From Candidatus Gastranaerophilales bacterium (GTDB taxonomy: Bacteria > Cyanobacteriota > Vampirovibrionia > Gastranaerophilales > Gastranaerophilaceae): a stretch of 64,000 bases of DNA. Each line of letters opens with the position of its first letter. The first letter of the stretch is position 1. Under the pieces are notes generated by a model. It was not told the DNA's origin and did not search any database. It saw only the letters and a list, made by a program, of their open reading frames with translations. Where the stretch lies: positions 62,001 through 126,000 of the forward strand of contig CANQNW010000005.1 of NCBI GenBank assembly GCA_947625305.1, written 5' to 3'. Position numbers and translations under genes: made by a program. Shown here in pieces: positions 8,845 through 17,788 of this stretch.

Positions 8845-11653
8845 ATTGTTTATTATTCAGATAATCAATTGTTTTCTTGCTTCCGACAACCGAAGTTACA
8901 GGACTGTTTGCAAAAACATAATTTGCTGTTAACGAAATATCTTCTATAGTTATTTTATCTATTGCATCATATAACAATTTTAAATGATTAAAATCATATG
9001 CGGAATTTCTGTAGTTATGTAATTGTTCCGTAAAATATAAATTTTCCTCCATCTGATTAAGAATATCGGTTTTTATACAATTTTTAGCTTTTTGGAGTTC
9101 TTCAGCTGAAACGGGTTCTGTTTTTAATTTATCAACATTTCGTTTAAAACCGTCTATTGCTTTTTTAGCATTTTCGGGAGTATCTTTTTCATAACCTGAA
9201 TCTGTTGAAGTTGAGATATCAAGGATAATCATGCCTGAATCATTATTATTAATGAAAGAAGAATGAACACTATAGGCAAGTTTTTCTCTGCCTCTTAAAT
9301 CGGTAAATAATCTTGAACTCATGCCTCCACCTAAAATATCATTCATAAGTAATATTTTTGCTTCATCATCGACATTGCCGGTATATTTGAAGGTATATGC
9401 TTGAGTTATATCTGCCTGGTTAGATTCATTTGTATCCGTTACTAATACAGGTTGTGTTATGGGTCTATAGGTTTGAGTATTATATTCTCTATTTATTTGA
9501 ACAGGCTGAAAATAAGGTAAACCTTGCGATAAACTGTTGTTAATAATATTTGATATGTACGGATTTTTATCTTCATTAGCCGTTAAAGTAGCTTCGCATT
9601 GAGAATTTTGCAAAATATAGTAATATAAATTTTTAATATCGTTTAAAGTTAATTTATCAAGTTCTTCAAGCTGTTCCTGAATACTTTTATATTTATTATC
9701 ATCAGGGTACAATGTTCTATATAATTTATCAGATGCGGATTTTCTTTGTGTAAGAAGACTATCTTTAACAGTTTGTTTCGCAGTTTGAAATTTCTCTTCG
9801 GTAAATAAAGGATTATTTAATACATCTTTCATTATTTCAAACATATCAGATGTATTATTGTCATAAGAACTTCCTTCTATTGTTATTCCTGAAGAACTTG
9901 CACTAAAATTCAATATAATATCTTTTGAATTTAAAGTATTTTGATAATTATCTTTGTTATTATTCATGCTCCCTTCGTTCAGGATTACATTTAAAATTTT
10001 TAAAGCAGGATTTGAAACGGTTTTCATATTATCTGTTTGAATATCCATTAAAAATGAAGTTCTGCCTGTTGATACCGCAGGAACAATAGCTGTTTCAATA
10101 TTGTTAGGCAGTTTATATTGTTTTATGCCGGATATATTGTTATTAATATTATCTGAAGGATTAGACCTGCCGAAGGAAACATTATTCTTTAAAGTGTTTT
10201 GTATTTGAGAGTTTTCTGCATGCCCTACGGCTATTGATACTTTATTTAAATCAAAGAATTTTTTAGCAGCAGCTTGAATATCTTCAGGAGTTAATGAATT
10301 AATATATTCATACTTCTTTTGAATGTAATTATTATCATCTCTTTTAACAATATAAGCGAGCAATCCGTTTATATTATTGGATGTTTCCCCTATATCATTA
10401 AGTGCTTTTATTTTCTGATTTTTAATAATATTAAATTCTTCAACGGAAGGCGGATTATTAGCGAAATAGAACAGTTCTTCATATAAAATTTTTAATACTT
10501 CATCAATTTTTTCATCCGGCAAAGATATTGACGTGCCGGCAAATTTGGCACTGTCTTTTTTATTTTGCAAAGCTTCATTGTAAAAAGAAGAATTAAGCCC
10601 TATATTATTTAATCTTTGTGAAAGTCTTGAATTTGAAGCATTAATAAGGCTTTCAAAAAATTCGATTGCAAATAATTCTTTATCGGATGTGCCTTCAGGT
10701 ATAGCAAATCCCATTGTGATATTTGAAACTTGTGAACCTTTTTGAACAAAATCTTCTCTTATAGGTTTATCGTTATAATAAATAGGTTCATAATGTCTTT
10801 GATTTATTTTGGAGTAATCAGGTTTTTTATTATAATATTTAGCTGCAAGGTTAATTGTTTCATTAACATCCACATCGCCTGTAATAACAGTAACTGCATT
10901 ATCGGGTGTATACCAGGTATTATAATAATCATAAACCTTTTCTTGAGTTAAATTATCAATATTTTGTTTTGTCCCAAGTATATAATTTGCCGAATTAGAT
11001 TTGATACCAAATAAATTTTTCAAAGCGATTTGATTTGCAATGTCGCTTATATCATCTTTATACATATCTATTTCGGATTTAACAGGTTCTTTTTCTTTCT
11101 CGAGTTGGTCTACGGGGAATGTCGGAAACTGCGTTTGATTAGCATTAAGCATTATTGCTTTTTCAAGCGAATTATCGTCAAGCAGTTGAAGTTCCAGATA
11201 ATATGAGGTTTCATTATAATTTGTGTATGCGTTAGTATAACCGCCCATTAGAGAAAGCTGTTTATCATATTCACCGGGTGCAAGATTTTTACTTCCGTTA
11301 AACAGATTATGTTCAATAAAATGGCTTATACCTCTGATATCATCTGTTTCATTCATTGAACCGACATTAAAAGTAGTCTTTACAACAGTAGGCCCCTTTT
11401 TAGGAAGGATAACGACCTTTTGCCCGTTTGCAAGTTTAAAAACAGATGCTTTTTCTTTTAACCCCGGAATTGATATTTCATCAATCTTTGTATAAGACAT
11501 AGGTAAATTAGAGTTAACTTGCGACATTCCCGCTGTATGAACAGAAGGAAGTTCACTTAAAACATTCTTTTTAAATGATTGATTAGATATTTTATCGGAT
11601 TTTTTGGCATTATTTCCGATGAATTTTAGTGGTAAATTATTTGATATTTTCAT
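8843..11653 (-). CDS. Two-domain M16 family zinc metallopeptidase
   Basis: The 936-aa product contains two M16 halves in one chain. The N-terminal half holds the inverted zinc motif HFIEH (111-115) and the distal Glu in the VKSEIDMY segment (Glu194), so it should be catalytic. The C-terminal half, from about residue 510, carries the non-catalytic domain with GGGMSSRLFTDLRGREKLAYSV, the R/Y pair typical of substrate-binding M16 domains. The size and layout match pitrilysin-like or PqqL-like peptidases that enclose short peptides. No signal peptide is visible; the first 50 residues are polar and Asn/Ser-rich with a short KFIGN motif. Transcribed alone, divergent from the next gene. Confidence 0.92.
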   Translation of the reverse strand: MKISNNLPLKFIGNNAKKSDKISNQSFKKNVLSELPSVHTAGMSQVNSNLPMSYTKIDEISIPGLKEKASVFKLANGQKVVILPKKGPTVVKTTFNVGSMNETDDIRGISHFIEHNLFNGSKNLAPGEYDKQLSLMGGYTNAYTNYNETSYYLELQLLDDNSLEKAIMLNANQTQFPTFPVDQLEKEKEPVKSEIDMYKDDISDIANQIALKNLFGIKSNSANYILGTKQNIDNLTQEKVYDYYNTWYTPDNAVTVITGDVDVNETINLAAKYYNKKPDYSKINQRHYEPIYYNDKPIREDFVQKGSQVSNITMGFAIPEGTSDKELFAIEFFESLINASNSRLSQRLNNIGLNSSFYNEALQNKKDSAKFAGTSISLPDEKIDEVLKILYEELFYFANNPPSVEEFNIIKNQKIKALNDIGETSNNINGLLAYIVKRDDNNYIQKKYEYINSLTPEDIQAAAKKFFDLNKVSIAVGHAENSQIQNTLKNNVSFGRSNPSDNINNNISGIKQYKLPNNIETAIVPAVSTGRTSFLMDIQTDNMKTVSNPALKILNVILNEGSMNNNKDNYQNTLNSKDIILNFSASSSGITIEGSSYDNNTSDMFEIMKDVLNNPLFTEEKFQTAKQTVKDSLLTQRKSASDKLYRTLYPDDNKYKSIQEQLEELDKLTLNDIKNLYYYILQNSQCEATLTANEDKNPYISNIINNSLSQGLPYFQPVQINREYNTQTYRPITQPVLVTDTNESNQADITQAYTFKYTGNVDDEAKILLMNDILGGGMSSRLFTDLRGREKLAYSVHSSFINNNDSGMIILDISTSTDSGYEKDTPENAKKAIDGFKRNVDKLKTEPVSAEELQKAKNCIKTDILNQMEENLYFTEQLHNYRNSAYDFNHLKLLYDAIDKITIEDISLTANYVFANSPVTSVVGSKKTIDYLNNKQ

Positions 11654-11778
11654 AAGTCGACCTATGTATTATAATTATATAAAAATAATAAAATTTATAA
11701 ATTGATAAAAAATAAAATAAAATTACTAAAAATTAACAAAAAAAATTATATTTTGTTTTATTATCAATGAAGGTGAAA

Positions 11779-12300
11779 ATGGAATTATACAGAGTAACAA
11801 GATTATATCCTCAGTATCAAAGGTCCCAAGATAGAAGGCAGAATAACTATCCTGTAGCAATAGAGCGCAGAAGCGGTCTGGATAGAAGAAGCCAAGACAG
11901 GGTTGTTTTAGATAAACAGCTTACAAAAGATATATTTGAAGTAAAAAGAAATGTAGCAAAATTGGAGGCATTATCACCGCAGTTATTTGCTCAAAATGTA
12001 ACCAAACAAGCACCGACATTTTCTGCAATGAATAATATGACGCAGGATGTACTGGTGAAAGAATCAAAACCCGATCCTGCGGAATTAGCGCGAAGGGAAG
12101 CAGAATTACAAGACAAAGCTTCTACAACATTTCAAATAGGATTAATAACAGCAGCATTAACATGTGCAATAGGCTTATCATTTTTAAGCAGTGCGGGTGC
12201 AGTTATTGCATTAGGTACAGGACTTTATATCGGGGCAAGAGTTTTAAAAACTCTTATTGCTAAACATATTAAAGATAGCGATAAGGTTGAAAAAGAGTAA
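11779..12300 (+). CDS. Small protein with C-terminal membrane hairpin
   Basis: Family not recognised. The start at 11779 (MELYRVTRLYPQYQ, 173 aa) is preferred over the ATG at 11767 because the Shine-Dalgarno AAGGTG at 11770-11775 sits 5 nt before it. The N-terminal half is Arg-rich (RRQNNYPVAIERRSGLDRRSQDR, here given as positions 20-42), the centre is helical, and residues 115-155 form a Gly/Ala-rich hydrophobic hairpin (about two membrane passes) with a basic/acidic tail. It probably sits in the cytoplasmic membrane with its basic N-terminus inside. The 3' end of the gene, including its stop, is part of a long inverted repeat (see 12293). Confidence 0.7.
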   Translation: MELYRVTRLYPQYQRSQDRRQNNYPVAIERRSGLDRRSQDRVVLDKQLTKDIFEVKRNVAKLEALSPQLFAQNVTKQAPTFSAMNNMTQDVLVKESKPDPAELARREAELQDKASTTFQIGLITAALTCAIGLSFLSSAGAVIALGTGLYIGARVLKTLIAKHIKDSDKVEKE

Positions 12301-12408
12301 ACTCTAAGTCCAAGTTTCAAAATCGGGTTCTTCAATTATCATACAGTGAATTCCCAATGGTGGCTTAAAGTATCCGTCATTTAATTATCTTGCCCGGGGT
12401 TTACTCTT
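12293..12408 (+). ncRNA. Possible structured RNA or foldback element with 12-bp closing stem
   Basis: AAGAGTAAACTC (12293-12304) can pair with GGGTTTACTCTT (12397-12408) over 12 bp including one G-U pair, closing a 92-nt interior that contains further pairing such as CGGGTTC with GAATTCCC. No ORF of note lies inside. The left arm overlaps the stop of the upstream gene, so it may be a 3'-UTR element, a processed small RNA, a 6S-like long hairpin, or a small foldback (MITE-like) insertion. No U-tract follows directly, which argues against a plain terminator. Confidence 0.35.
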
Positions 12409-12473
12409 ATAAAAATATTTTTGGCTTTTATTGGTGTAAAATAATAATTAAATAAATTAATTAATATAAAAAT

Positions 12474-13580
12474 ATGAATAAGAACAGAAACATAATAAAA
12501 GAATTAAATAATACAATTTTTAAACATCATTATCCGATGTATTTAATTCATTTTGTAACAGAAAGGTGCAATGCAAAATGCGAGCATTGTTTTGTAAATT
12601 TTAAAACCGCCGAGGATGAATTATCGTTAGAAAATATAGAAAAAATTGCATCTACCTCCGGTCCATATTTAAGAAATGTGGGAATAACTGGTGGTGAACC
12701 GTTTATAAGGGATGATATTTTTGAAATAACTGATATATGGTATAAAAATTCTTCAGCTACATCTTTATCATTAACGACAAACGGAAGCATGCCCGACAGA
12801 ATTGAAAAATTCTGCACTCAGGTTTCAGAAAAAAACATACCTGTTGCAGTATTAATGTCATACGATTTTATAGGGGAAAAGCATTCCGAATACCGAGGCT
12901 TAAAAGACTTACATTTAAAAGTTTATGAATCATACAAAATTATCAAAAGTTTTCCCAAAAATATGAGTGCAACATTTCAAATTACCCTGACACCTGAAAA
13001 TGTTGACAGTGCTTATGAAACATATTTATATATGAGGGATGTGTTAAAAATAGCAAATATCAATTGTACAATGGTAAGAGGCAGATGTGCCGATAATGCG
13101 GATGATAAAACAAGAGTTAAAATGGCGCAAGTCTATGAGCAAATAGAAAAACAAAGAACAAATGATTTTAACTGCTATAAAATTAAAGGGTTTGAAGATT
13201 TTACATTAACCGAGAGAATATTGAATACAAAAAATAAAGTTCAGTGGAAATATGTTTTAAAATCTTTTAAGGATAGGAGGTATATTTCACCGTGTTCAGC
13301 AGGCGGATTGTTTGGAGTTATAAGATATAACGGGAATGTAACTCCTTGTGAAACAATAGAAACCCCGATTGCTAATTTAAAAGAGTATGATTATAATTTT
13401 ATGAAATTATGGGAAAGTGAAAGAGCATTATTAACAAGAAAAAATATATTACAATCAAAATGTGCGTGTACTTTTGAACCTTGCTGGCTGATTAATTTAT
13501 TGTCCTCTCCAAAATATTACCCTGAATTATTATATTCTTTCTTAAAAAATACTTACGGGAGAAAAAATGCAGATAAATGA
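12474..13580 (+). CDS. Radical SAM protein with SPASM-like C-terminus
   Basis: A 368-aa radical SAM enzyme. TERCNAKCEHCFVNF gives the CxxxCxxC motif that binds the [4Fe-4S] cluster (cysteines near 33, 37 and 40), followed by the GGEPF motif of SAM binding. The C-terminal region holds more cysteines (PCSAGGLFG, TPCETIE, SKCACTFEPCW), as in SPASM/twitch auxiliary-cluster domains. Such enzymes modify peptides or sugars. It overlaps the next gene, a glycosyltransferase, by 14 nt, so the pair may act on the same cell-surface product or on a small peptide. The substrate is unknown; no obvious precursor peptide gene is seen next to it. Confidence 0.85.
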   Translation: MNKNRNIIKELNNTIFKHHYPMYLIHFVTERCNAKCEHCFVNFKTAEDELSLENIEKIASTSGPYLRNVGITGGEPFIRDDIFEITDIWYKNSSATSLSLTTNGSMPDRIEKFCTQVSEKNIPVAVLMSYDFIGEKHSEYRGLKDLHLKVYESYKIIKSFPKNMSATFQITLTPENVDSAYETYLYMRDVLKIANINCTMVRGRCADNADDKTRVKMAQVYEQIEKQRTNDFNCYKIKGFEDFTLTERILNTKNKVQWKYVLKSFKDRRYISPCSAGGLFGVIRYNGNVTPCETIETPIANLKEYDYNFMKLWESERALLTRKNILQSKCACTFEPCWLINLLSSPKYYPELLYSFLKNTYGRKNADK

Positions 13581-14592
13581 GGCAGAAAATCTAATATCTA
13601 TAATAATTCCCGCAAGAGAGCAGGATTTTATTCTGGATGAATGTATTTTGAATATAAGGAATTTATACAAACAGGTCAAAATTATTGTTATCATTGATAA
13701 AGATAACGGAAAAACTTACGATAAAAATGTCAAAATTTTAAAATCACAAAACAAAAATATGTCTGCAAAAAGGAACTTAGGGGTAAAAAATGCGGATACA
13801 AAATATATAGCACTTATTGATTCAGATGCATACCCTTGTGAAGGCTGGCTTGAAAATTCAATTAATTTACTTGAACAGGATGAAAATTATTCTGCCGTAA
13901 CGGGTAATCAATATAATCCGCAAAAAGACAATTTTCTTCAAAGATGTCTGAGAATTGTAAGGTTCAGCCGTATATTTACACACGGCAATTGGTGCGTAAT
14001 AAATGATAAAAATGCAAAAGAGCGGGAGGTTAATGAATTTTCATCCGCAAATGTTGTGTTGACTAAAGTTTCATATGAAAATATAAACGGAATGAATGAG
14101 GATATTTATCTTGCGGAAGATAATGAGTTTTCTTTAAGATATAAAAATGCGGGATATAAAATAAAATTTTCGCCCAAAACAGCTGTTTTTCACAGAGAAA
14201 GTACAATGTACCCGTTTTTAAGAAAGCTTTATTGTATGAGTTATTATTATGCTGATATGTTTCGTCAGGGTAAAGCTGTAAAGCCTTTTAAACAAATTTT
14301 ACTGGGATTAATGCCAATGTACGGATTTCTTTTCTTTTTATTTTTGTGGTGCTTTCTTATATTTATGAAAATCAATCCTTATCCGCTTTTAATCCTGCCT
14401 TTAATAGCTTTATTAATACTGGTTTTTGAGGCATGTAATTTAACAAAACAATTGGAAGAGGGAAAAATCTTAGGATTTTTCATATTTCTATATACATTTT
14501 GTGCATTTATTGCAGTCTGGATTTTAGGAGGTTTTTTGGGCTTAATTCCTATAAAATTCAGCAAGGTTGAAAATTTATATAAACATTATTAA
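13567..14592 (+). CDS. Membrane-anchored family-2 glycosyltransferase
   Basis: The 341-aa product has an N-terminal GT2 domain (LISIIIPAREQDFILDECI; IALIDSDAYPCEGWLENS with DSDAYP as the metal motif; EDNEFSLRYKNAGYKI as the catalytic segment) followed by three hydrophobic segments in the last 100 residues. It resembles membrane GT2 enzymes that build lipid-linked or surface glycans. Its start lies inside the upstream radical SAM gene (14-nt overlap), so the two are co-translated. Donor and acceptor are unknown. Confidence 0.87.
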   Translation: MQINEAENLISIIIPAREQDFILDECILNIRNLYKQVKIIVIIDKDNGKTYDKNVKILKSQNKNMSAKRNLGVKNADTKYIALIDSDAYPCEGWLENSINLLEQDENYSAVTGNQYNPQKDNFLQRCLRIVRFSRIFTHGNWCVINDKNAKEREVNEFSSANVVLTKVSYENINGMNEDIYLAEDNEFSLRYKNAGYKIKFSPKTAVFHRESTMYPFLRKLYCMSYYYADMFRQGKAVKPFKQILLGLMPMYGFLFFLFLWCFLIFMKINPYPLLILPLIALLILVFEACNLTKQLEEGKILGFFIFLYTFCAFIAVWILGGFLGLIPIKFSKVENLYKHY

Positions 14593-14597
14593 AATAT

Positions 14598-15023
14598 TTA
14601 TTTACTTAAACCCAAAGGTCTTAAAATTCCTATCATGCCTTCCGCTGCAATATCATTGGTTAATTTGCCGTCATTATTAAAATAGTACATATTCATAACG
14701 GTGGTTTTAATTTTTACACCTGTCGGCTTAACTCCTAAAAATTCACCGTCATGAGTACCCGTTAAAATCCAGCGGACTGCAACTTTATTATTTTCTTCAA
14801 TCATTTCTTCTATGTGCCATTGAACATCGCTAAAACCTGTTCTCATCCAATGAACAACGGATAAATAACCCTTGCCGCCATATAACGGCTCAGGGGATGC
14901 AGGTGTATAAAAACTTGCCTCAGAAGAAATAAGTTCCTGCGCTAATTTATCATCAGCCGTATTTATCATAATCTCAAATTTTTTCATTTTTTCTTTTAAA
15001 TCGGAATTACTCATAATTAACAA
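14598..15023 (-). CDS. SnoaL-like / NTF2-fold ester cyclase family protein
   Basis: The 141-aa protein has the length and pattern of SnoaL-like polyketide cyclase/limonene-epoxide-hydrolase fold proteins: LYGGKGYLSVVHWMRTGFSDVQWHIEEMIEENNKVAVRWILTG in pieces, with DGEFLGVKPTG following. The start is uncertain: TTG at 15023 overlaps the cupin gene by 7 nt and lies 4 nt after GGAG, while ATG at 15014 (MSNSDLKEK) is 13 nt from it. It is the last gene of a marR-cupin-SnoaL operon. Members bind small hydrophobic compounds; the real substrate is unknown, and detoxification is an inference from the MarR link. Confidence 0.8.
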   Translation of the reverse strand: MLIMSNSDLKEKMKKFEIMINTADDKLAQELISSEASFYTPASPEPLYGGKGYLSVVHWMRTGFSDVQWHIEEMIEENNKVAVRWILTGTHDGEFLGVKPTGVKIKTTVMNMYYFNNDGKLTNDIAAEGMIGILRPLGLSK

Positions 15024-15388
15024 AGTTCTCCATCTCCAAATCCAAATTGTTCAAGTGAATTTGCTTTTGCTTGTACACAAATATATTCAACATCTTCTTT
15101 AGCTTCCATTGTCCTTACGGCATTAGGCAGAACCTTTATACAAGTTCCTTCTTTAAAATCAATATTTTGACCGTCAAGTGTCATTATTCCTTCGCCTTTT
15201 AAGAAAATATAAACTTCTTCATTTTGTTTATGTTTATGATTAAAAGGTAATTTTACTCCTTTTGGCATATTGTTAACAGAAATTTCACAGCTTGTTAAAT
15301 CGAGTTTACCTTGTAAAAAGGCTTTGCCGTTTTCATAATTTTTCCCGATTTCATTAATTTTTCCTATTTCAATTGTTTTGTAATTCAT
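15017..15388 (-). CDS. Cupin-domain protein
   Basis: A small single-domain cupin of 123 aa. PFNHKHKQNEEVYIFLKGEG gives the first cupin motif with two His and a Glu as metal ligands, and the second motif region follows (FKEGTCIKVLPNAVRTMEA), though its usual His is replaced, so metal binding may be weak. It lies between marR and the SnoaL-like gene in one operon. Possible roles are a small-molecule isomerase or dioxygenase, or a binding protein; none can be chosen from sequence. Confidence 0.85.
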   Translation of the reverse strand: MNYKTIEIGKINEIGKNYENGKAFLQGKLDLTSCEISVNNMPKGVKLPFNHKHKQNEEVYIFLKGEGIMTLDGQNIDFKEGTCIKVLPNAVRTMEAKEDVEYICVQAKANSLEQFGFGDGELC

Positions 15389-15400
15389 GATGTTATCCTT

Positions 15401-15826
15401 TTATTGATTTAACACATTTTTAAGCATTTTTTCCAAAAGGTATTCAAGAGTTTTAGTTTCGTTATCAGAAAATCCGTTGTATAAAACTTTATTTAATTCC
15501 TCTGAAATTTTATCAAAAAGCGGTTTTAAATCCTGACCTTTTTGAGTTAATGTAATCTTGGTAATCCTGCTGTCAGAAATTGATTTTTCCCTTCTTACCA
15601 ACCCTGTTTTTTCAAGTTTATCAACAAGAACTGTAACGGTCGGTTTTGTTCTATGGATTTTATCTGCAATATCCTTCATTGTTAATTCGCCATATTGATA
15701 TAAAAGAACCAAAATATCGCCATGAGAAGGAAAAAGTTCATTATAACCGCATTCTTTTAACTTGTAGGTTATAAAATTATTCCCTTTTTCTCTTATTTTC
15801 GATGTTAAAAATAAAGCTTTTTTCAT
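15401..15826 (-). CDS. MarR-family transcriptional repressor
   Basis: A 141-aa winged-helix protein: LTMKDIADKIHRTKPTVTVLVDKLEKTGLVRREKS is the helix-turn-helix, followed by DSRITKITLTQKGQDL, the wing with the DxR motif usual in MarR proteins. It heads a three-gene operon with the cupin and SnoaL-like genes. A perfect 20-bp palindrome sits between the -35 and -10 boxes upstream, so autorepression relieved by a small ligand is very likely. The ligand is unknown. Confidence 0.92.
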   Translation of the reverse strand: MKKALFLTSKIREKGNNFITYKLKECGYNELFPSHGDILVLLYQYGELTMKDIADKIHRTKPTVTVLVDKLEKTGLVRREKSISDSRITKITLTQKGQDLKPLFDKISEELNKVLYNGFSDNETKTLEYLLEKMLKNVLNQ

Positions 15827-15832
15827 AATTAA

Positions 15833-15861
15833 ATTATAGTTAGATATCTAACTATTGTCAA
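15833..15861 (-). promoter_or_regulatory. Consensus promoter with MarR operator in the spacer
   Basis: On the minus strand TTGACA (15861-15856) and TATAAT (15838-15833) are both perfect consensus boxes, 17 bp apart. The 20-bp perfect palindrome ATAGTTAGATATCTAACTAT occupies 15836-15855, filling the spacer and overlapping the -10 box. A dimer bound there would block RNA polymerase, as is standard for MarR autoregulation. Confidence 0.85.
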
Positions 15862-15880
15862 TATAAGATAGGTATAAATA

Positions 15881-15905
15881 AAAAACACCTCTAATATAGA
15901 GGTGT
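15881..15905 (-). terminator. Terminator of tRNA-Leu(UAA)
   Basis: Stem ACACCTCTA / TAGAGGTGT with a 3-nt loop (15885-15905), followed on the minus strand by a T-run. It lies 5 nt beyond the 3' end of the tRNA. Confidence 0.85.
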
Positions 15906-15910
15906 AAAAA

Positions 15911-15996
15911 TACCTTGAGCCGGACTTGAACCGGCACTGGGGGTGAGCCCAATTGGATTTTAAGTCCAACGCGTCTACCACTTCCGCCACCAAGGC
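15911..15996 (-). tRNA. tRNA-Leu (anticodon UAA)
   Basis: A class II tRNA of 86 nt: acceptor GCCTTGG pairing with TCAAGGT (two wobble pairs), D-arm, anticodon stem TTGGA/TCCAA around loop CTTAAAA, a long variable arm typical of tRNA-Leu, and T-arm GGTTCAAGTCC. Discriminator A; CCA is not encoded. It decodes UUA, the likely dominant Leu codon in this AT-rich genome. There is no intron, although this tRNA carries a group I intron in many Cyanobacteria. Confidence 0.95.
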
Positions 15997-16085
15997 TTGT
16001 TCATTGAGTAATATAATATAAAAAAGATTTTATGTAAAGTCTTAAATGAAATTTTAATAAAAATAAATTTAAAATAATAAAAGAG

Positions 16086-16115
16086 TTGTTAAATACACGG
16101 ATAGTATGGTAGAAT
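16086..16115 (+). promoter_or_regulatory. Putative promoter of the rny operon
   Basis: TTGTTA (16086-16091) and an extended -10 TGGTAGAAT (TAGAAT at 16110-16115) are 18 bp apart, about 117 nt upstream of the proposed rny start. This implies a leader of roughly 110 nt. Confidence 0.4.
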
Positions 16116-16186
16116 TACTACTATAAGTAATAAAGTAATTATATTTATGTATATGATATAAAAAATAGCGAAAATACTATAAGTAT

Positions 16187-16207
16187 TGCATTTTAATAAT
16201 AAATGCA
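16187..16207 (+). promoter_or_regulatory. Hairpin in the rny 5' leader
   Basis: TGCATTT (16187-16193) and AAATGCA (16201-16207) form a 7-bp stem with loop TAATAAT. It buries the ATG at 16203, which opens a 14-codon out-of-frame ORF (16203-16247) overlapping the proposed rny start, and it ends 12 nt before GAGG (16219-16222). A leader hairpin here could be a target for self-cleavage by RNase Y; that is inference. Confidence 0.4.
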
Positions 16208-16231
16208 TAAGAAAGAACGAGGTATAGGACA

Positions 16232-17752
16232 ATTACTATCGATTTAAATACTTTAATATTTCTTTTTGTCGTTCTGGCATTTGCTTGTTTTCTTTTATGG
16301 CGCGATTCAAAACGGGAAAAACGTGAAAAAGAAAACTTAATTGCCGAGATGGATGAAAAGAGCAGTTTATATAAAAAAGAAGCAATGATAGCTGCTAAAG
16401 AATCCGTACAAAAAGACATAGAAAAGTTTCAGGAAGAAACAAAAGAACGCAGGCAAGAGTTATCAAGATTAGAATCTAAACTTGTCAAAAAAGAAGAAAT
16501 GCTTGAAGACAAACTTCAGGAAACGGCTGTTAAAGAGGCAGAACTTCAGAAAAAATCCGATGAATTAATGGATAAAGAAGATTATCTTGCGGAACTTGTA
16601 CAAAAACAAATGCAGGAACTGGAAAGGATTTCGGGTTTATCCATAGATGAGGCTAAAAATTTACTTCTTGAACAGTTAAAATTGGATTTACAGCAGGAAG
16701 CTAATAATCTGATAAGAGAAAACGAAAATCATATTAAAGAAGTTTCAAACGAGAAAGCGAAAGAAATTCTCACAAGTGTAATGCAAAGATGTGTTATAGA
16801 CCACGTAGTAGAATCTACGGTATCTTCTGTCAGTTTGCCTTCTGATGAAATGAAGGGAAGGATTATAGGCCGTGAAGGAAGAAACATCAGAACATTAGAA
16901 ACACTTACGGGAGTTGATTTAATCATAGATGATACACCTGAGGCTGTTGTATTATCTTGCTTTGACCCTGTAAGAAGAGAAATAGCAAAGCTTGCGCTTG
17001 AAAAACTTGTTGCGGACGGTCGTATTCACCCCGTTCGTATTGAAGAAATGGTTGAAAAGGCAAGAGTTGAAATAGAACAAAAAATTAAACAGGAGGGTGA
17101 AAATGCCGCAATGGAAATGGGCATTATGAACCTGAATAAAGAGTTAATTAAAACACTCGGAAGATTATACTACAGAACAAGTTACGGACAAAATGTATTG
17201 TTACATTCTTTGGAAGTTGGACATATAGCAGGCATGATAGCTGCGGAAATCGGAGCAAATGTAAAGATAGCAAAAAGAGCGGGATTATTGCATGATATCG
17301 GGAAAGCTGTAGACCAAACACAAGAAGGTACACATATTGAACTGGGTGTTGAGCTTGCGAGGAAGTACGGAGAAAAAGAAGAAGTAATCCACGCAATCGA
17401 AGCACACCATGACGATGTAACGGCTAATACAATAGAAGCTGTACTTGTTAAATTGGCGGATGCGGTATCTGCCGGCAGACCCGGTTCAAGAAGAGATACA
17501 CTTGAAATTTATATTAAACGACTTCAAAAACTTGAAGAAATTGCATTAAGCTATGAAGGGATTAAGCAATCATTTGCTGTTCAGGCTGGAAGAGAAATCA
17601 GAGTTATCGTTCAGCCTGATAAGTTTGATGATTTGGCAAGCACCAGATTAGCAAGAGATATTGCAAAGAGAATAGAAGAAGAACTTGATTATCCGGGTCA
17701 AATAAGAGTAACGGTTGTAAGAGAAATCAGAACAACCGAAATTGCTAAATGA
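16232..17752 (+). CDS. rny: Ribonuclease Y, probably initiated at AUU
   Basis: RNase Y is the membrane-bound endoribonuclease that starts mRNA decay in bacteria lacking RNase E. The C-terminal part shows the KH domain ([21 protein letters not shown], given as about residues 209-229) and the HD domain ([10 protein letters not shown], His354-Asp355). The first ATG (16349) would drop the membrane anchor. Upstream the same frame encodes [19 protein letters not shown] followed by a charged coiled coil, exactly the RNase Y N-terminus, but the frame has no ATG, GTG or TTG. ATT at 16232, 9 nt after GAGG, gives 506 aa, close to the usual 510-520. ATC at 16238 is the alternative. ymdB follows. Confidence 0.88.
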   Translation: MTIDLNTLIFLFVVLAFACFLLWRDSKREKREKENLIAEMDEKSSLYKKEAMIAAKESVQKDIEKFQEETKERRQELSRLESKLVKKEEMLEDKLQETAVKEAELQKKSDELMDKEDYLAELVQKQMQELERISGLSIDEAKNLLLEQLKLDLQQEANNLIRENENHIKEVSNEKAKEILTSVMQRCVIDHVVESTVSSVSLPSDEMKGRIIGREGRNIRTLETLTGVDLIIDDTPEAVVLSCFDPVRREIAKLALEKLVADGRIHPVRIEEMVEKARVEIEQKIKQEGENAAMEMGIMNLNKELIKTLGRLYYRTSYGQNVLLHSLEVGHIAGMIAAEIGANVKIAKRAGLLHDIGKAVDQTQEGTHIELGVELARKYGEKEEVIHAIEAHHDDVTANTIEAVLVKLADAVSAGRPGSRRDTLEIYIKRLQKLEEIALSYEGIKQSFAVQAGREIRVIVQPDKFDDLASTRLARDIAKRIEEELDYPGQIRVTVVREIRTTEIAK

Positions 17753-17788
17753 TAAATACATTATAAATGTATTAAATCGGATAAGAAT

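Noticed and set aside
16177-16419. Minus-strand 80-codon ORF opposite the rny start
   Set aside because: Shadow of the RNase Y N-terminus and its leader; no homology seen.
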